Shown here piece after piece: positions 35,401 through 43,925 of a stretch of 64,000 nucleotides of DNA. Position 1 is the first letter of the stretch. Each line of letters opens with the position of its first letter. Made by a program: the position numbers and the translations under genes. The stretch covers positions 29,763,760-29,827,759 of the forward strand of contig CM055823.1 in NCBI GenBank assembly GCA_029582265.1, given 5' to 3'. The DNA comes from Zoroaster sp. YZ-2022. Taxonomy: Eukaryota; Echinodermata; Asteroidea; Forcipulatida; Zoroasteridae. The notes beneath the pieces are model-generated. The model saw only the letters and a list, made by a program, of their open reading frames with translations. It ran no database searches and was not told the origin of the DNA.

Positions 35401-37193
35401 TCTAATTGAACATTACGAAAGTCATCCACCAAAATATTATTTCAACCACCAAAATATTATAACAAATGATATTTTTCTTAATTTGATTTATTTAAATCTT
35501 TCTTTGTAATGACAACAAATTTATAATTTACTAAATATTTATTTTTAATAAGTACTTGATTTAGGTATGTGCGTATCCCACGCATTGTCGCAAATCTTTT
35601 CGGCCGCGGCCTCAATCTCGGGTTGAATCGCCGTGGCGAAGACACCGTGGAGATAGCGCTTTGTAACGTTTCGCTGAGGCCGTTCTTTTTGACGTACCTA
35701 GGAGATTTTTTTTCGAAGACGTAGATCAAATATTCTACTTCAACCTCGTTCTCAAATTTTCTGAATGCGGCATCTAGAGGTTTCCAAAAAATATTCTCGA
35801 AATTTGGGTTCGCTCTTGCTCATCAAAACCATCGACGATTTACCAAAAGGTGAGTAATATCACTTATCAAACCACAAATATCATTTTTCTATACTTGTTT
35901 TCTACCTCTTGGCCAATTTTGACGGCGATTGAACGTCTCCCAGTTATGTTTTTTGGAGATGTCAACCAAAGATTGTATTGCGCCGCGTTCAGCCCGCTAT
36001 AGACCTACCAATTTTCAGTCCGATAAATCGTCCGTTTAAACCTAATAAGTAATATACATCGGCGTAACACAATATTAAATATTAGTTTTCATGAACTTAT
36101 TTCATTTTTTTCTTCATATTTCCAGTCCAATATCATTTATTGTTTTTTATAATGTTTAATTAAATCAGGGATAAGAATTTCTCGCGGATTTCAGTATAAA
36201 TATTAAAAATTCTCAGATTTGAGTGATTTTTTTTCTCTATTTTTAAAAATCTTTTTTCATTATTTTGTTTCATATTTCCAGTCCAATATAATTTATAAAT
36301 TGTTTTATTAAATTAAATCAGGGATGAGAGGCTTTCGAAGATTTTAGTGTAAAAATATGAAAACAATCCTCAGATTTGAGTAATTAATTTTTTTTCATAA
36401 TTTTTTTAATTTATTATTATTTTTTTTAACACATTTTTTATGTATTTCTTATTTGTAAATCAGCACTACAAAACAAACTAATCATTGAATTAGCCTGGAA
36501 ATAGGTTATTATTCTTCCTCTTTTCCCAAGCATTCCAGTGATACCAACATTTTGAAAATCGGACAAGAATTAAGAAAGTTATGATATGGAATACGAGAAA
36601 ATCTAGCAAAACGGGTCACAAGTCAAATTTACATTTCTTTTGTTTTTCCTTATAAAATAATTGCCATTTACGGGCCTAAAATTGCCGGATTCAACATGTC
36701 ATAACTTCCTTATTTTTGGTCACAGGAAGATGATCCTTATATCATTGTAATCGTCTATTCAAGACCTTGAAAATGATACCAGTTGTATTGGAATCTGTTG
36801 ATTTTGAAAATTTTTGTCACATAGCTACTTGATTGCAATCACAGCTTGGTAAATAATGAGTCAAATTCAAGAGCAATATTTATTAAATTGCAGAGGTTTC
36901 TACTATGTGACGAAACTGAAATTGTATAACCATGGAGGAAGGAAATAGAAATTTTCCTTCCTCCATGGTATAACTAACGTATATACTCCCCACAACTATA
37001 CTCACCATTCGTTGCTGTCTCCCCAGTTTTCTGATTGATCGAATTCTAGCTAGCTGGCATGCAGTAGCACCACTGAATTATGAAGCTTAGTTCCTCGATC
37101 GTATATAGTGTCTGCATAATAGGCTGAAGCCGCGTATTTGTACACGTTTTTGAGGCGGGCAGTGCACGCGCGCGCCGCCAGCGAGACGGGTCA
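32422..37193. other. Long intronic stretch without recognised genes
   Basis: Pieces identified here are the second half of the dispersed repeat shared with 10310-11000 (32750-32910 and 34060-34260), a short tandem array of atacggcaac at 34340-34440, a poly-G tract near 35140, and the hairpin at 36925-36972. A - strand frame at 35478-35729 is R/P-rich but matches nothing I know. No splice-bounded exon could be supported, including the missing NXPE exon expected somewhere between 17.4 and 38.6 kb. Confidence 0.4.
36925..36972. repeat. Perfect short hairpin
   Basis: The arms ccatggaggaaggaaa and tttccttcctccatgg are separated by 7 bp. Such a hairpin may be a solo transposon end; no function is apparent. 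Confidence 0.8.
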
Positions 37194-37428
37194 TTTAATA
37201 GACCTTTCCCATGAAATATGCTAATTAACAATCGCGCGTGCGCATTGACAATATTGGTGGGCAAAACGAGGGAACGTTGCGCCTTTTTTGTATGGGGATG
37301 ATGGTGGCTTGACGCACACGCGCTTGTGCGTTTTTATACTGCACAACTCTATGGCGTTTGCCAACCAGTGGTGTCTGTACGCATGCGCAAATTTAATTAC
37401 CATATTTCATGGGAAAGGTCTATTAAAA
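37194..37428. mobile_element. MITE with aatagacctttcccatg ends
   Basis: Inverted ends of about 28 bp (tagacctttcccatgaaata and its inverse) enclose about 180 bp that is unusually rich in CG and GCGC (cgcgcgtgcgcat). No ORF of note is present. Confidence 0.8.
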
Positions 37429-38284
37429 CATGCACGTAGGCTTTTATTCTGATGTGTGTTAAGTCATTCGTGTAAAAATGTCATGCTTGTATTTATCAAA
37501 GTCTTATTGCAATGTTTTTGACGGGGCAAAATGGTTTATTTCGAAAACTCGTTGCCGTCTGCGACCCAGCGCTCGAACTTCACGCGCCCGTCTGCGTGAA
37601 GCATGGTGAAGCAATTTGTGTACAGTTGCTGGTATTTGTTTTATAATAAACAAGTAAATTATATTAAACAACATGAATGTTTAATATGCTAATACAAATA
37701 TAAGCATTAATGTTCCATGCTGCCATTATGTCACCAGTCGATCATCACCATTATCATTCATGAAATTTATGCAGACTGTCTTGTTGTATTCTCTTTTATC
37801 AACATTTTCGTTCTCAACATTATTTAACAGACCCATCATAAAGTCATACATTTTTCGCTTTTTGCAATTCTTTGCTATATTATAGTTACACAGTTGCTGG
37901 TATTTATATAAGAATAAATAAGCAAAGTACATACAAAATAATTACCTTGGAATATGCAAATAAAAACGTAAACATCTTGTTTTTTAACGGACACTGTGTA
38001 GTATTTAAATTGGTTGGCTCAATATTATTTAATGATTACACAGCTGACATGATTACTGAGTAGGATATTGTGATAATAATTATATCCCTACATGGTGCAC
38101 CAAAATCATACATATTTTGTTATCACTTAGAAGCTACATATTTAATCCACAATTTTTTACAGAAATATGAACCTCTACGTGAAGGCCAGGCGGTTTAAAA
38201 AGCAATATTCTTGGATGGGATTATTGGCAGACCGCGCGAGATTCAAAATAAATCCGCTTACCCTATAGGGCCCAGATTCTTTTC

Positions 38285-38580
38285 GCTACTTCAATTCCGG
38301 TTCCAAAGCTGACATACCGCTTTGTGTAATTTAACGTAAATTCCTTGATTTTAACGTTCAAAAGCGATTCTTGAGGAAGAATTTACTTTGTTAATAAGAT
38401 TTTGAGTCTTTGCAACACATAATTGTTAAATGCAAGTCCCAAGCTTTCTGATGTATTGTGCAAATCCTTAAAGGGCGGTCATCAATGCATTTCCAATGGG
38501 ATTCTGCATGATGGTCGTTGGAGACAGCACCTGTGAAGTGGGCGTGGTTTATGTTGGAATTACGTCACACTTACGAACAG
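38285..38580. repeat. Second copy of the 290-bp dispersed repeat
   Basis: This is the inverted match of 19740-20035, with shared tttgttaataagatttt and tgttggaattacgtcacact. It lies just downstream of the NXPE exon donor site. Confidence 0.7.
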
Positions 38581-38634
38581 GATACCAGAAGTCTATTACC
38601 ATAGACTTCTGTCTATATATATTAAGAAACCTAC

Positions 38635-38804
38635 CTCTTAAATAAATACTCCACGCCTTTAGTCAGCTGCATAAGTTTTTCAGTGATTTTACCCCAATTG
38701 CTTCTGTACGAGATTAATGTGTTACAAGAAACGTTTGGTTTCTTCTCGCAGAGAAAGATTGTCTTCCCAAGGGCGTGGAATGCTGGGTATTCACACATTC
38801 CTGT
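38635..38804 (-). pseudogene. NXPE exon, 3' part separated by the Polinton
   Basis: Reading on the - strand, the frame of the 54746-55411 exon continues here after the duplicated TCCTGT. It includes CEYPAFHALGKTIFLCEKKP and a Cys-containing stretch, and is open for 54 codons. It ends at the splice donor AAGAG|GTAGGT (38635/38634) in phase 2. The Cys pattern (CEYP…LCEKKPNVSC) fits the part of NXPE proteins between the immunoglobulin-like fold and the PC-esterase domain. The 15.9 kb viral-type insertion separates it from its other half. Confidence 0.8.
38799..38804. other. Left target-site duplication (TCCTGT)
   Basis: The six bases immediately before the left terminal repeat (AGTAGTAATGG) are repeated as TCCTGT at 54746-54751, after the right end. 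Six base pairs is the length known for Polinton integration. Confidence 0.9.
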
Positions 38805-39254
38805 AGTAGTAATGGTAGATAGCGTAGGTGGCGCACTACCTCAAAAAAAGATATTTTTAACCAAAATTCTCTGTATAGGTATAGGGGTTTTTTATGAATT
38901 TAAAAACGCGATTTCAAAAAAAAATATTTAGAAACGAAATAAATACCAAAAAATATCTTTTTTAACTAAATTCTCTGTATAGGTATAGGGGGTTATTTTT
39001 TGCGAATTTATATTTTGTCTTAAAAGCATTAAAACTTCACTAGGATCAGCTAGCCTCTTATAAAATATCTTTGGGTCAAATTCGCTGGGGAGCTCAAAAA
39101 AAGATTTAAAATGATTTGGCCTCATCAAAAAATCGATGAGGCCAAGAGTGTACCTTATAAAAGTGACATAATGAATTAATATTATATTGTTTAATAATAA
39201 AGATGACTACTAAATATTTATCGAAATGGACATTGGATGAATTGAAAGATTTTG
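38805..39254 (+). repeat. Left terminal inverted repeat
   Basis: About 450 bp matches the inverse of 54284-54745 almost perfectly and includes the first 17 codons of the polymerase-like frame. Inside are two direct copies of ctgtataggtatagggg (38870 and 38973 regions) and a hairpin, ggcctcatc…gatgaggcc (39118-39143). A 66-codon frame reading outward (39128-38928) is present in both repeats. Confidence 0.9.
39160..39202 (+). promoter_or_regulatory. Leader module before the polymerase-like ORF (copy 1 of 3)
   Basis: A block of about 43 bp (aagtgacataatgaat, then attatattgtttaataa, then aaag directly before ATG) recurs at 39798-39840 and, inverted, at 54338-54380. All three sit immediately upstream of a start codon. 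The spacing to ATG is identical, suggesting a shared early promoter or initiator (inference). Confidence 0.55.
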
Positions 39255-39787
39255 CTCAACAACGCATTGGTCAAATAATTCTCGTGCCAAACAGCAAGAA
39301 TATAGTTGATAAACGTTCTTATTACAACGCTGTTAAAAAGTATATAAATCAACATAAACAAAAACAAAAACCATTATTAGAATTACCATTATATGAATTA
39401 AATTTAGTGGAATTACGAGAGCACGTAGCGGTTGAAAATATTGAGCTACCGCTACGCGGTTCTGGAAAAAAAGGGCAATTGATTAAAAAAGATTATGTAA
39501 CCGCTGTTAAAAGGTTTAACGACCGTGAAACCTTAGAAAAATACACTCGAGAAGGTATTGGATTGATAGTAGATCTCAACGAAGAAATGAATCTAAACAT
39601 CACGATTCCTGAACCTATAAAAAAAGGTTCTTATAAAAAAGATTGCATCAATGACGAGATGCGATGGGCTTTACGCGCTCATCATTTCCAACTAATGAGG
39701 GCGTTGATGGAACTATCGCATCCCGGAATCACCTCTATAGATTTTAATAAATATATGAAAATGACCCTATATTCAAAAATACTTTAA
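39203..39787 (+). CDS. Short polymerase-N-terminus-like protein
   Basis: The 194-residue frame is similar to the N-terminal region of the polymerase (start region LSKWTL.ELKDF, then YELNLVEL and ENIELPL.GSGKKGQLIKKD), followed by LEKYTREG and a fragment like the polymerase segment containing LRWAIRSA (here MRWALRAH). Intervening polymerase segments are missing, so it is a shortened, diverged copy. The first 50 bp lie in the terminal repeat, but beyond that identity to the right-end copy drops to roughly 70%. It could be a remnant of an unequal exchange with a related element, or a retained small DNA-binding protein. The open frame with its own leader favours some retention. It contains none of the exonuclease or polymerase motifs. 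Confidence 0.6.
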   Translation: MTTKYLSKWTLDELKDFAQQRIGQIILVPNSKNIVDKRSYYNAVKKYINQHKQKQKPLLELPLYELNLVELREHVAVENIELPLRGSGKKGQLIKKDYVTAVKRFNDRETLEKYTREGIGLIVDLNEEMNLNITIPEPIKKGSYKKDCINDEMRWALRAHHFQLMRALMELSHPGITSIDFNKYMKMTLYSKIL

Positions 39788-39797
39788 TGTAGTTTAA

Positions 39798-39840
39798 AAA
39801 GTGACATAACGAATCGGTATTATATTGTTTAATAGTAAAG
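39798..39840 (+). promoter_or_regulatory. Leader module before the Cys-rich ORF (copy 2 of 3)
   Basis: It reads aaagtgacataacgaat, then attatattgtttaatag and taaag up to the ATG, nearly identical to the copy upstream of the polymerase (54338-54380). It lies outside the terminal repeat, so conservation is not explained by repeat homogenisation. Confidence 0.6.
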
Positions 39841-40110
39841 ATGGAGAGAACGATGATTTTGTGTGAATGGCTTTTAGTTGGTAAAAACTGCAAGTGTTGT
39901 AGAATGAGTATTCGCGATGATGTCTATTGTCCGATGCATCGATGGCGTATTCGGCTAGGTAAGAGCGTACCACTTCCTTGTTGTATATGTAAAAATGGTA
40001 CAAAAGCAAAGTTGGGCTTTTGTACGAAATGCACGAAGATATTAAATGTAGCGAGAGGAAAAACTAAACGATCGTTTAATTTAGTGATGAAAGAATTGTC
40101 AGAAAGATAA
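39841..40110 (+). CDS. Small Cys-rich (zinc-binding type) Polinton protein
   Basis: 89 residues. Cys/His pairs are arranged as CEW, CKCC, C..H (YCPMHRWRI), CCIC and C..C (GFCTKC), enough for two zinc sites. The C-terminus is basic. Small proteins of this type, with a C-E-x-x-L start and a PCxxC centre, occur in other animal Polintons (recollection of the family). A regulatory or nucleic-acid-binding role is inferred only. It follows the shared leader module and converges on the 209-residue gene across a 117-bp gap. Confidence 0.7.
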   Translation: MERTMILCEWLLVGKNCKCCRMSIRDDVYCPMHRWRIRLGKSVPLPCCICKNGTKAKLGFCTKCTKILNVARGKTKRSFNLVMKELSER

Positions 40111-40227
40111 ATTACACCGCTGGGGCGTACGGAGGAGGTCTATCGAACGTTTTTACACGCTCCGCTACTCGCGAAGCGTGTTTTTGATTACACCGAGTTG
40201 TATAATAGCTCTTATTTATCGTCAAAG

Positions 40228-40857
40228 CTACTTTAAACTCAAAAGTTTTTCTATAAGAATTTTTTTTTCTGCATCAGAGTTTACTTTTGTTTTAACTGGT
40301 ATAGTCGTCGGTACACTCTTCGCGACGGCGTTACGGATTTTTTCTTTCATTTTATAATATTTTTCTCGCTCTTCGCACACGAGCACAAATTCTTCTTGAC
40401 TGATGTAACCGTCTTCTATAGCTTTACTAACGTGGTTTTCGATCGTGTTGAGTTTACTCAACGCTAAAATTCGTATTTCATCGTGTTTTTTAGCTTTTTT
40501 ATAACATTTATTTTTCGCGTATCTAATAGCGAAAGCTGCGCTACCCAACCCCAAAGCTAAACCTTCTAAAGCGAATCCTACCGGCGACGATACAACCGTA
40601 GCGATACTGGCTATTCCGATGGCTCCCGCTCCCATACAACCCAATTCTGCGATAGTTTCTGCGACGTTACAAGCGTTTATGATTTTATTATATTTTTTAT
40701 ATACGGCTTCACGTTCGTTTATTTCGATTCGTAATTCTTTTTGAATATCATCGATTTTTTGCAATCGAAATGATTTAACACGATTCTCGGTAGAGTCATT
40801 CATCAAAAGTGTTAAATTTGGATAAATTACATTCGTCGATTCTATAGGTGCGCTCAT
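40228..40857 (-). CDS. Conserved Polinton protein with Gly-rich hydrophobic segment
   Basis: 209 residues. A helical N-terminal third (QKELRIEINEREAVYKKYNK) is followed by a long hydrophobic Gly/Ala stretch (residues about 72-110, including GAGAIGIASIATVVSSPVG). The C-terminal part has the motif ISQEEF..V..E.EKYYKMKEKIR. Proteins with this architecture and end motif are common in cnidarian and other animal Polintons, with function unknown. A membrane-active or virion role is possible. The leader has tataataaaaca before the ATG. It is first or last in a four-gene - strand block with the two paralogues and the penton gene. Confidence 0.72.
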   Translation of the reverse strand: MSAPIESTNVIYPNLTLLMNDSTENRVKSFRLQKIDDIQKELRIEINEREAVYKKYNKIINACNVAETIAELGCMGAGAIGIASIATVVSSPVGFALEGLALGLGSAAFAIRYAKNKCYKKAKKHDEIRILALSKLNTIENHVSKAIEDGYISQEEFVLVCEEREKYYKMKEKIRNAVAKSVPTTIPVKTKVNSDAEKKILIEKLLSLK

Positions 40858-40879
40858 TGTTTTATTATAGAAAAAGATT

Positions 40880-41350
40880 TTATTTCATGTAAAAGTTTTT
40901 AACCTTTAATTCCCAACAGACCCCTTCAGTCGAAGAGCCGAATAAATTTAAACGAATGTATCGTTTAATTTCGCGCCCATCTACATTTAAACCGTAGCAT
41001 AATATACATTCTAAATATCGTGTTTGACTCGTAAAATTAAATTTATCTCTTTCTGGTGTTGAAAAAGCACCAAGATATACACCACTAATCACTAGAGGCA
41101 GATGCCTCCCCACAGTACTGTAAAAAGTATCTTCACTCACGTTCGTTCTAAAATAATACGAATAAAATATTGAATTTCTTACTATACTAATACCAATTGA
41201 ATTTGTTTTCCAAAGAATTTTTATTTCTTCATCACTATAAATAATGAGTAAGATTTCATCAGGTTTTATGTATCCATTTTTTTCGTACGAATCAAAGTTG
41301 GTATTTTTAACAACATTTTTTTCACGACTCGGTCCATAAATACTCGCCAT
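40880..41350 (-). CDS. Virion-type unknown protein, paralogue 2 of a tandem pair
   Basis: 156 residues, starting MASIYGPSR like its neighbour at 41367-41855. Shared features are an NGYI/HGYL..DEIL segment at about residues 25-40, a predominantly beta pattern, and a late LFGSS/FFGSL motif before the C-terminus. I do not recognise the family; a jelly-roll or fibre-like virion protein is a guess. The 5' leader still carries a copy of the last codons of the penton gene (…NVEII plus stop), showing that the gene arose by tandem duplication of the segment starting in the penton tail. Confidence 0.65.
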   Translation of the reverse strand: MASIYGPSREKNVVKNTNFDSYEKNGYIKPDEILLIIYSDEEIKILWKTNSIGISIVRNSIFYSYYFRTNVSEDTFYSTVGRHLPLVISGVYLGAFSTPERDKFNFTSQTRYLECILCYGLNVDGREIKRYIRLNLFGSSTEGVCWELKVKNFYMK

Positions 41351-41366
41351 TTATATTATTTCAACA

Positions 41367-41855
41367 TTAATTAGACGGTAAACTTGCTATTTTTATATTG
41401 AAACAGATTTTTGAATTTAGCGAACCGAAAAAACTCGCTTCGACAAAAACTTTTCTAACGTTTCGCATTTTAAAACACATTTCGTATTTTAAATTTTCTA
41501 GAAAATGAAATTTCTCATCTCGTTGCGGAGAAGGAATATAATAAATGTTGGGAGCGTAATCGCGCGTCGCCGAATGCGTAGCGAAACTATTAGTTTTTAT
41601 AAACTGCGTAAAAATGCTGCAATACGTCGGCGCGGTCGTAAACAAGAAAAAGGGTTGTTTAAAAATATCGTGCCATCCGAGTACGACGTCGAATTTTTCG
41701 ATTAAAACTACTCGCCATAAAATTTCGTCTCTGTTTAGATATCCGTGATGTTCGTAAATTTCACCTTTCGTCGATGCTTCATCGCTAGCGCTCTCTTTAG
41801 CGATACTGTTGACTCGCTCACTCGTTGTACGACTCGGTCCGTAAATACTCGCCAT
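41367..41855 (-). CDS. Virion-type unknown protein, paralogue 1
   Basis: 162 residues, starting MASIYGPSR, with a Ser/Glu/Lys-rich linker, then HHGYLNRDEILW and beta-rich sequence. Its ATG lies 2 bp after the penton stop codon, so the two are tightly packed. Overall identity to the downstream paralogue is low beyond the conserved blocks, so the duplication is not recent or the sequences evolve fast. No database-level function can be assigned by eye. Confidence 0.65.
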   Translation of the reverse strand: MASIYGPSRTTSERVNSIAKESASDEASTKGEIYEHHGYLNRDEILWRVVLIEKFDVVLGWHDIFKQPFFLFTTAPTYCSIFTQFIKTNSFATHSATRDYAPNIYYIPSPQRDEKFHFLENLKYEMCFKMRNVRKVFVEASFFGSLNSKICFNIKIASLPSN

Positions 41856-41857
41856 AT

Positions 41858-42535
41858 TTATATAATTTCAACATTTAAAATAATGGGGAAACCGTGATTA
41901 TGTATATCTCTACTTTTGCTATCTCTAACTCGAAAACTCAACTCGTTAAAAGTTCCAAGTCGTAATTTTTTTGCTAATGGATTTGTATATTGCATGTACA
42001 TGCTTTCGCCAAACGACGCGTCTCGCAAAGGAAAAGAGTTTAAAATTGTGCAGGGTTTTCCGTTGAAATAATTATCGGTCGTAGAAATTTGATCGCAATG
42101 AATGTATAAAAATTTAAAAAGTTGTACGTCAATTTTGTTGTTGTATTCCCCCGCGGTTAGAGATTCGCTATGCAACCCCAATAAATTAGCTAACCCAGAT
42201 GAAAATTTAACGCTCTTGTTCACTTGAGCTAATATTAACGTGTATTCACCCTTGGATTTATCGATTCTAGACGTTATCCAAGGCTCATTTTTCGTTATAA
42301 TCTCGATAATTTCGATAATGTTGTAAAGGCCCGCCTCGATAAATTTTACTTCTCCTTCCGATTCACCCACCGTACGAATTAGTATTCTTTCTTTTTTACG
42401 CACGTTGTAATATCCCACCCAAATGTTTACGCTGTGTAATATAATCGAGAGATTATCTTGTCGATTATCGATAACGTTATCTAATTGAATCGATCCGCCT
42501 TCTTTACCAATTTCGATTTCAAACGTATGATACAT
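41858..42535 (-). CDS. Penton-like minor capsid protein
   Basis: 225 residues, single-jelly-roll size. The beta-rich sequence ends with FNELSFRVRDSKSRDIHNHG, followed by a short hydrophobic strand, the typical C-terminal pattern of Polinton minor capsid (penton) proteins. The middle has LANLLGLHSESL. In Polintons this protein is predicted to form the five-fold vertices beside the double-jelly-roll major capsid protein. It is transcribed divergently from the 453-residue gene, sharing a 30-bp palindrome that contains both start codons. Assignment is by remembered family pattern. Confidence 0.75.
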   Translation of the reverse strand: MYHTFEIEIGKEGGSIQLDNVIDNRQDNLSIILHSVNIWVGYYNVRKKERILIRTVGESEGEVKFIEAGLYNIIEIIEIITKNEPWITSRIDKSKGEYTLILAQVNKSVKFSSGLANLLGLHSESLTAGEYNNKIDVQLFKFLYIHCDQISTTDNYFNGKPCTILNSFPLRDASFGESMYMQYTNPLAKKLRLGTFNELSFRVRDSKSRDIHNHGFPIILNVEII

Positions 42536-42562
42536 TTTATTATATTTTAATATAATAAAATG
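42533..42562. promoter_or_regulatory. Palindromic divergent promoter with two start codons
   Basis: The arms cattttattatatt and aatataataaaatg are perfect inverted copies separated by TT. The outer CAT and ATG are the start codons of the penton-like gene (-) and the 453-residue gene (+). Only 24 bp lie between the start codons, so 5' UTRs must be almost absent or transcripts must start within the neighbouring gene. Confidence 0.6.
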
Positions 42563-43921
42563 TCGTTTCCATTAGCATTCGAGAGTAATTTTACGTATTC
42601 ATACGAGCAATCTGGAAATTTTAAAGCGCCTCTCGATTTTAACGATGGTGATTTAACGAGTATAAACATTTACGTAAACAAGAACGAGTTTTTTAACGTT
42701 CGTTTTAATAATGTTTTTAACAACTACAAGCTGCCTCGCGTTAAAAGCGACGACGTTGTCGACGATTGGTATTCCAACCCGCTCAAATGTTATCAAAATC
42801 AAATAAATTTTGCGACGTACTGCGCAACGACGAGGTGCGGCGTGAGTTATCAACATTTAAACCATCCAAATATGATGATTCGTAGTTTTTTTAGATTTCA
42901 CGTCTATTATCAAATTAGACGATTGCTCAAAGAAATGAGCTGCCCCGCATCTTTTCAAAATTTTTACGACGCGTTTGCCAATAATATAGACGTGAGCGCG
43001 TACAAAAAAATATGTAAAGAATTTCACCTTTCTCAAGCCTCCAATTGGAAACAACGAGTTGATTTAAATTCAAACGGATTAGGAACGGCTTATTATTACG
43101 ACATCCGTATCAAAGCGGTACCCGGAAACAACTACGATAAAAGTAGTTTGAACGTTATTTCTACCGAGGTGACCGATTACGATTATTACAAAACCGCGAC
43201 TAAAATGAGTTTTGGAGATCATCCTTCGACCTATACGATCGCATTCATTTCACAATCTTCAACGGAGCTCGCTTGGTTAAAATTTATAATCAGCGAGTCT
43301 AAAGGTTTTACGGATGTTGGTACACAACGAATAAACGACTCGTTAAGAACGTATGTTTACGCGATTTTAGGGGCTCAAGCGCAAGCGAAAAGCTCATTTT
43401 TAGCGGGTGGTACAGGTTTAGACGCGCAACGCGAATTTATAAATATAGTGGAAGCAGAGATTGACTCTCCGGTCGATTTACAAACTAGCATTCAACGATA
43501 TCAAGACGTTTTACAATACGCTCGCAGTCGTTTAAACTTTTGTCTAGGAGAAAATTTATACATGATGCCTAGCGATATGAATTTACGAATAGGCAATTAT
43601 GCGGGATACAACAATAATCTATTAATCGCGACGAGCGGTTTATCTTTAGGTTCAAATTTAGATACAAATTCAACTCTTGCTATTCCTCCTATTTTACCTT
43701 TACAAACGCAACAATCGTCAATTACAAAACATGTAGAAGATGATTTAGAATCATCTTCTACAATAGCACACGCGCAAGACGCTACGCCGCGCAAGCGCTA
43801 TTTAGAAGATGCGATAAAAGAAGTTAGCGATGCTAGTCATCAAGAAGAAAAAAATTCTTTAATACTTGGTTTTGCGATTTTAGCCGGTGTAACCGTTATG
43901 ATTTATGAATTGTTATTTTAA
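42560..43921 (+). CDS. Large conserved Polinton protein of unknown function
   Basis: 453 residues. Recognisable blocks are DWYSNPLKCYQNQINFATYC, NHPNMMIRSFFRFHVYYQIR, a central aromatic beta-rich region, RTYVYAILGAQAQAKSS, TQREFINIVE-like QREFINIVEAEID and IQRYQDVLQYARSRLNFCLG. A C-terminal membrane segment (residues about 434-452) ends the protein. Proteins with the same block order are widespread in animal Polintons, usually annotated uncharacterised. Size, conservation and position beside capsid genes suggest a virion component (inference). The stop is 4 bp from the converging 223-residue gene. Confidence 0.75.
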   Translation: MSFPLAFESNFTYSYEQSGNFKAPLDFNDGDLTSINIYVNKNEFFNVRFNNVFNNYKLPRVKSDDVVDDWYSNPLKCYQNQINFATYCATTRCGVSYQHLNHPNMMIRSFFRFHVYYQIRRLLKEMSCPASFQNFYDAFANNIDVSAYKKICKEFHLSQASNWKQRVDLNSNGLGTAYYYDIRIKAVPGNNYDKSSLNVISTEVTDYDYYKTATKMSFGDHPSTYTIAFISQSSTELAWLKFIISESKGFTDVGTQRINDSLRTYVYAILGAQAQAKSSFLAGGTGLDAQREFINIVEAEIDSPVDLQTSIQRYQDVLQYARSRLNFCLGENLYMMPSDMNLRIGNYAGYNNNLLIATSGLSLGSNLDTNSTLAIPPILPLQTQQSSITKHVEDDLESSSTIAHAQDATPRKRYLEDAIKEVSDASHQEEKNSLILGFAILAGVTVMIYELLF

Positions 43922-43925
43922 CACG

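Noticed and set aside
38683..38931. 82-residue + strand gene at the left Polinton end
   Set aside because: It is antisense to the NXPE exon and runs into the terminal repeat. The same repeat frame appears in the unrelated right-end fusion.
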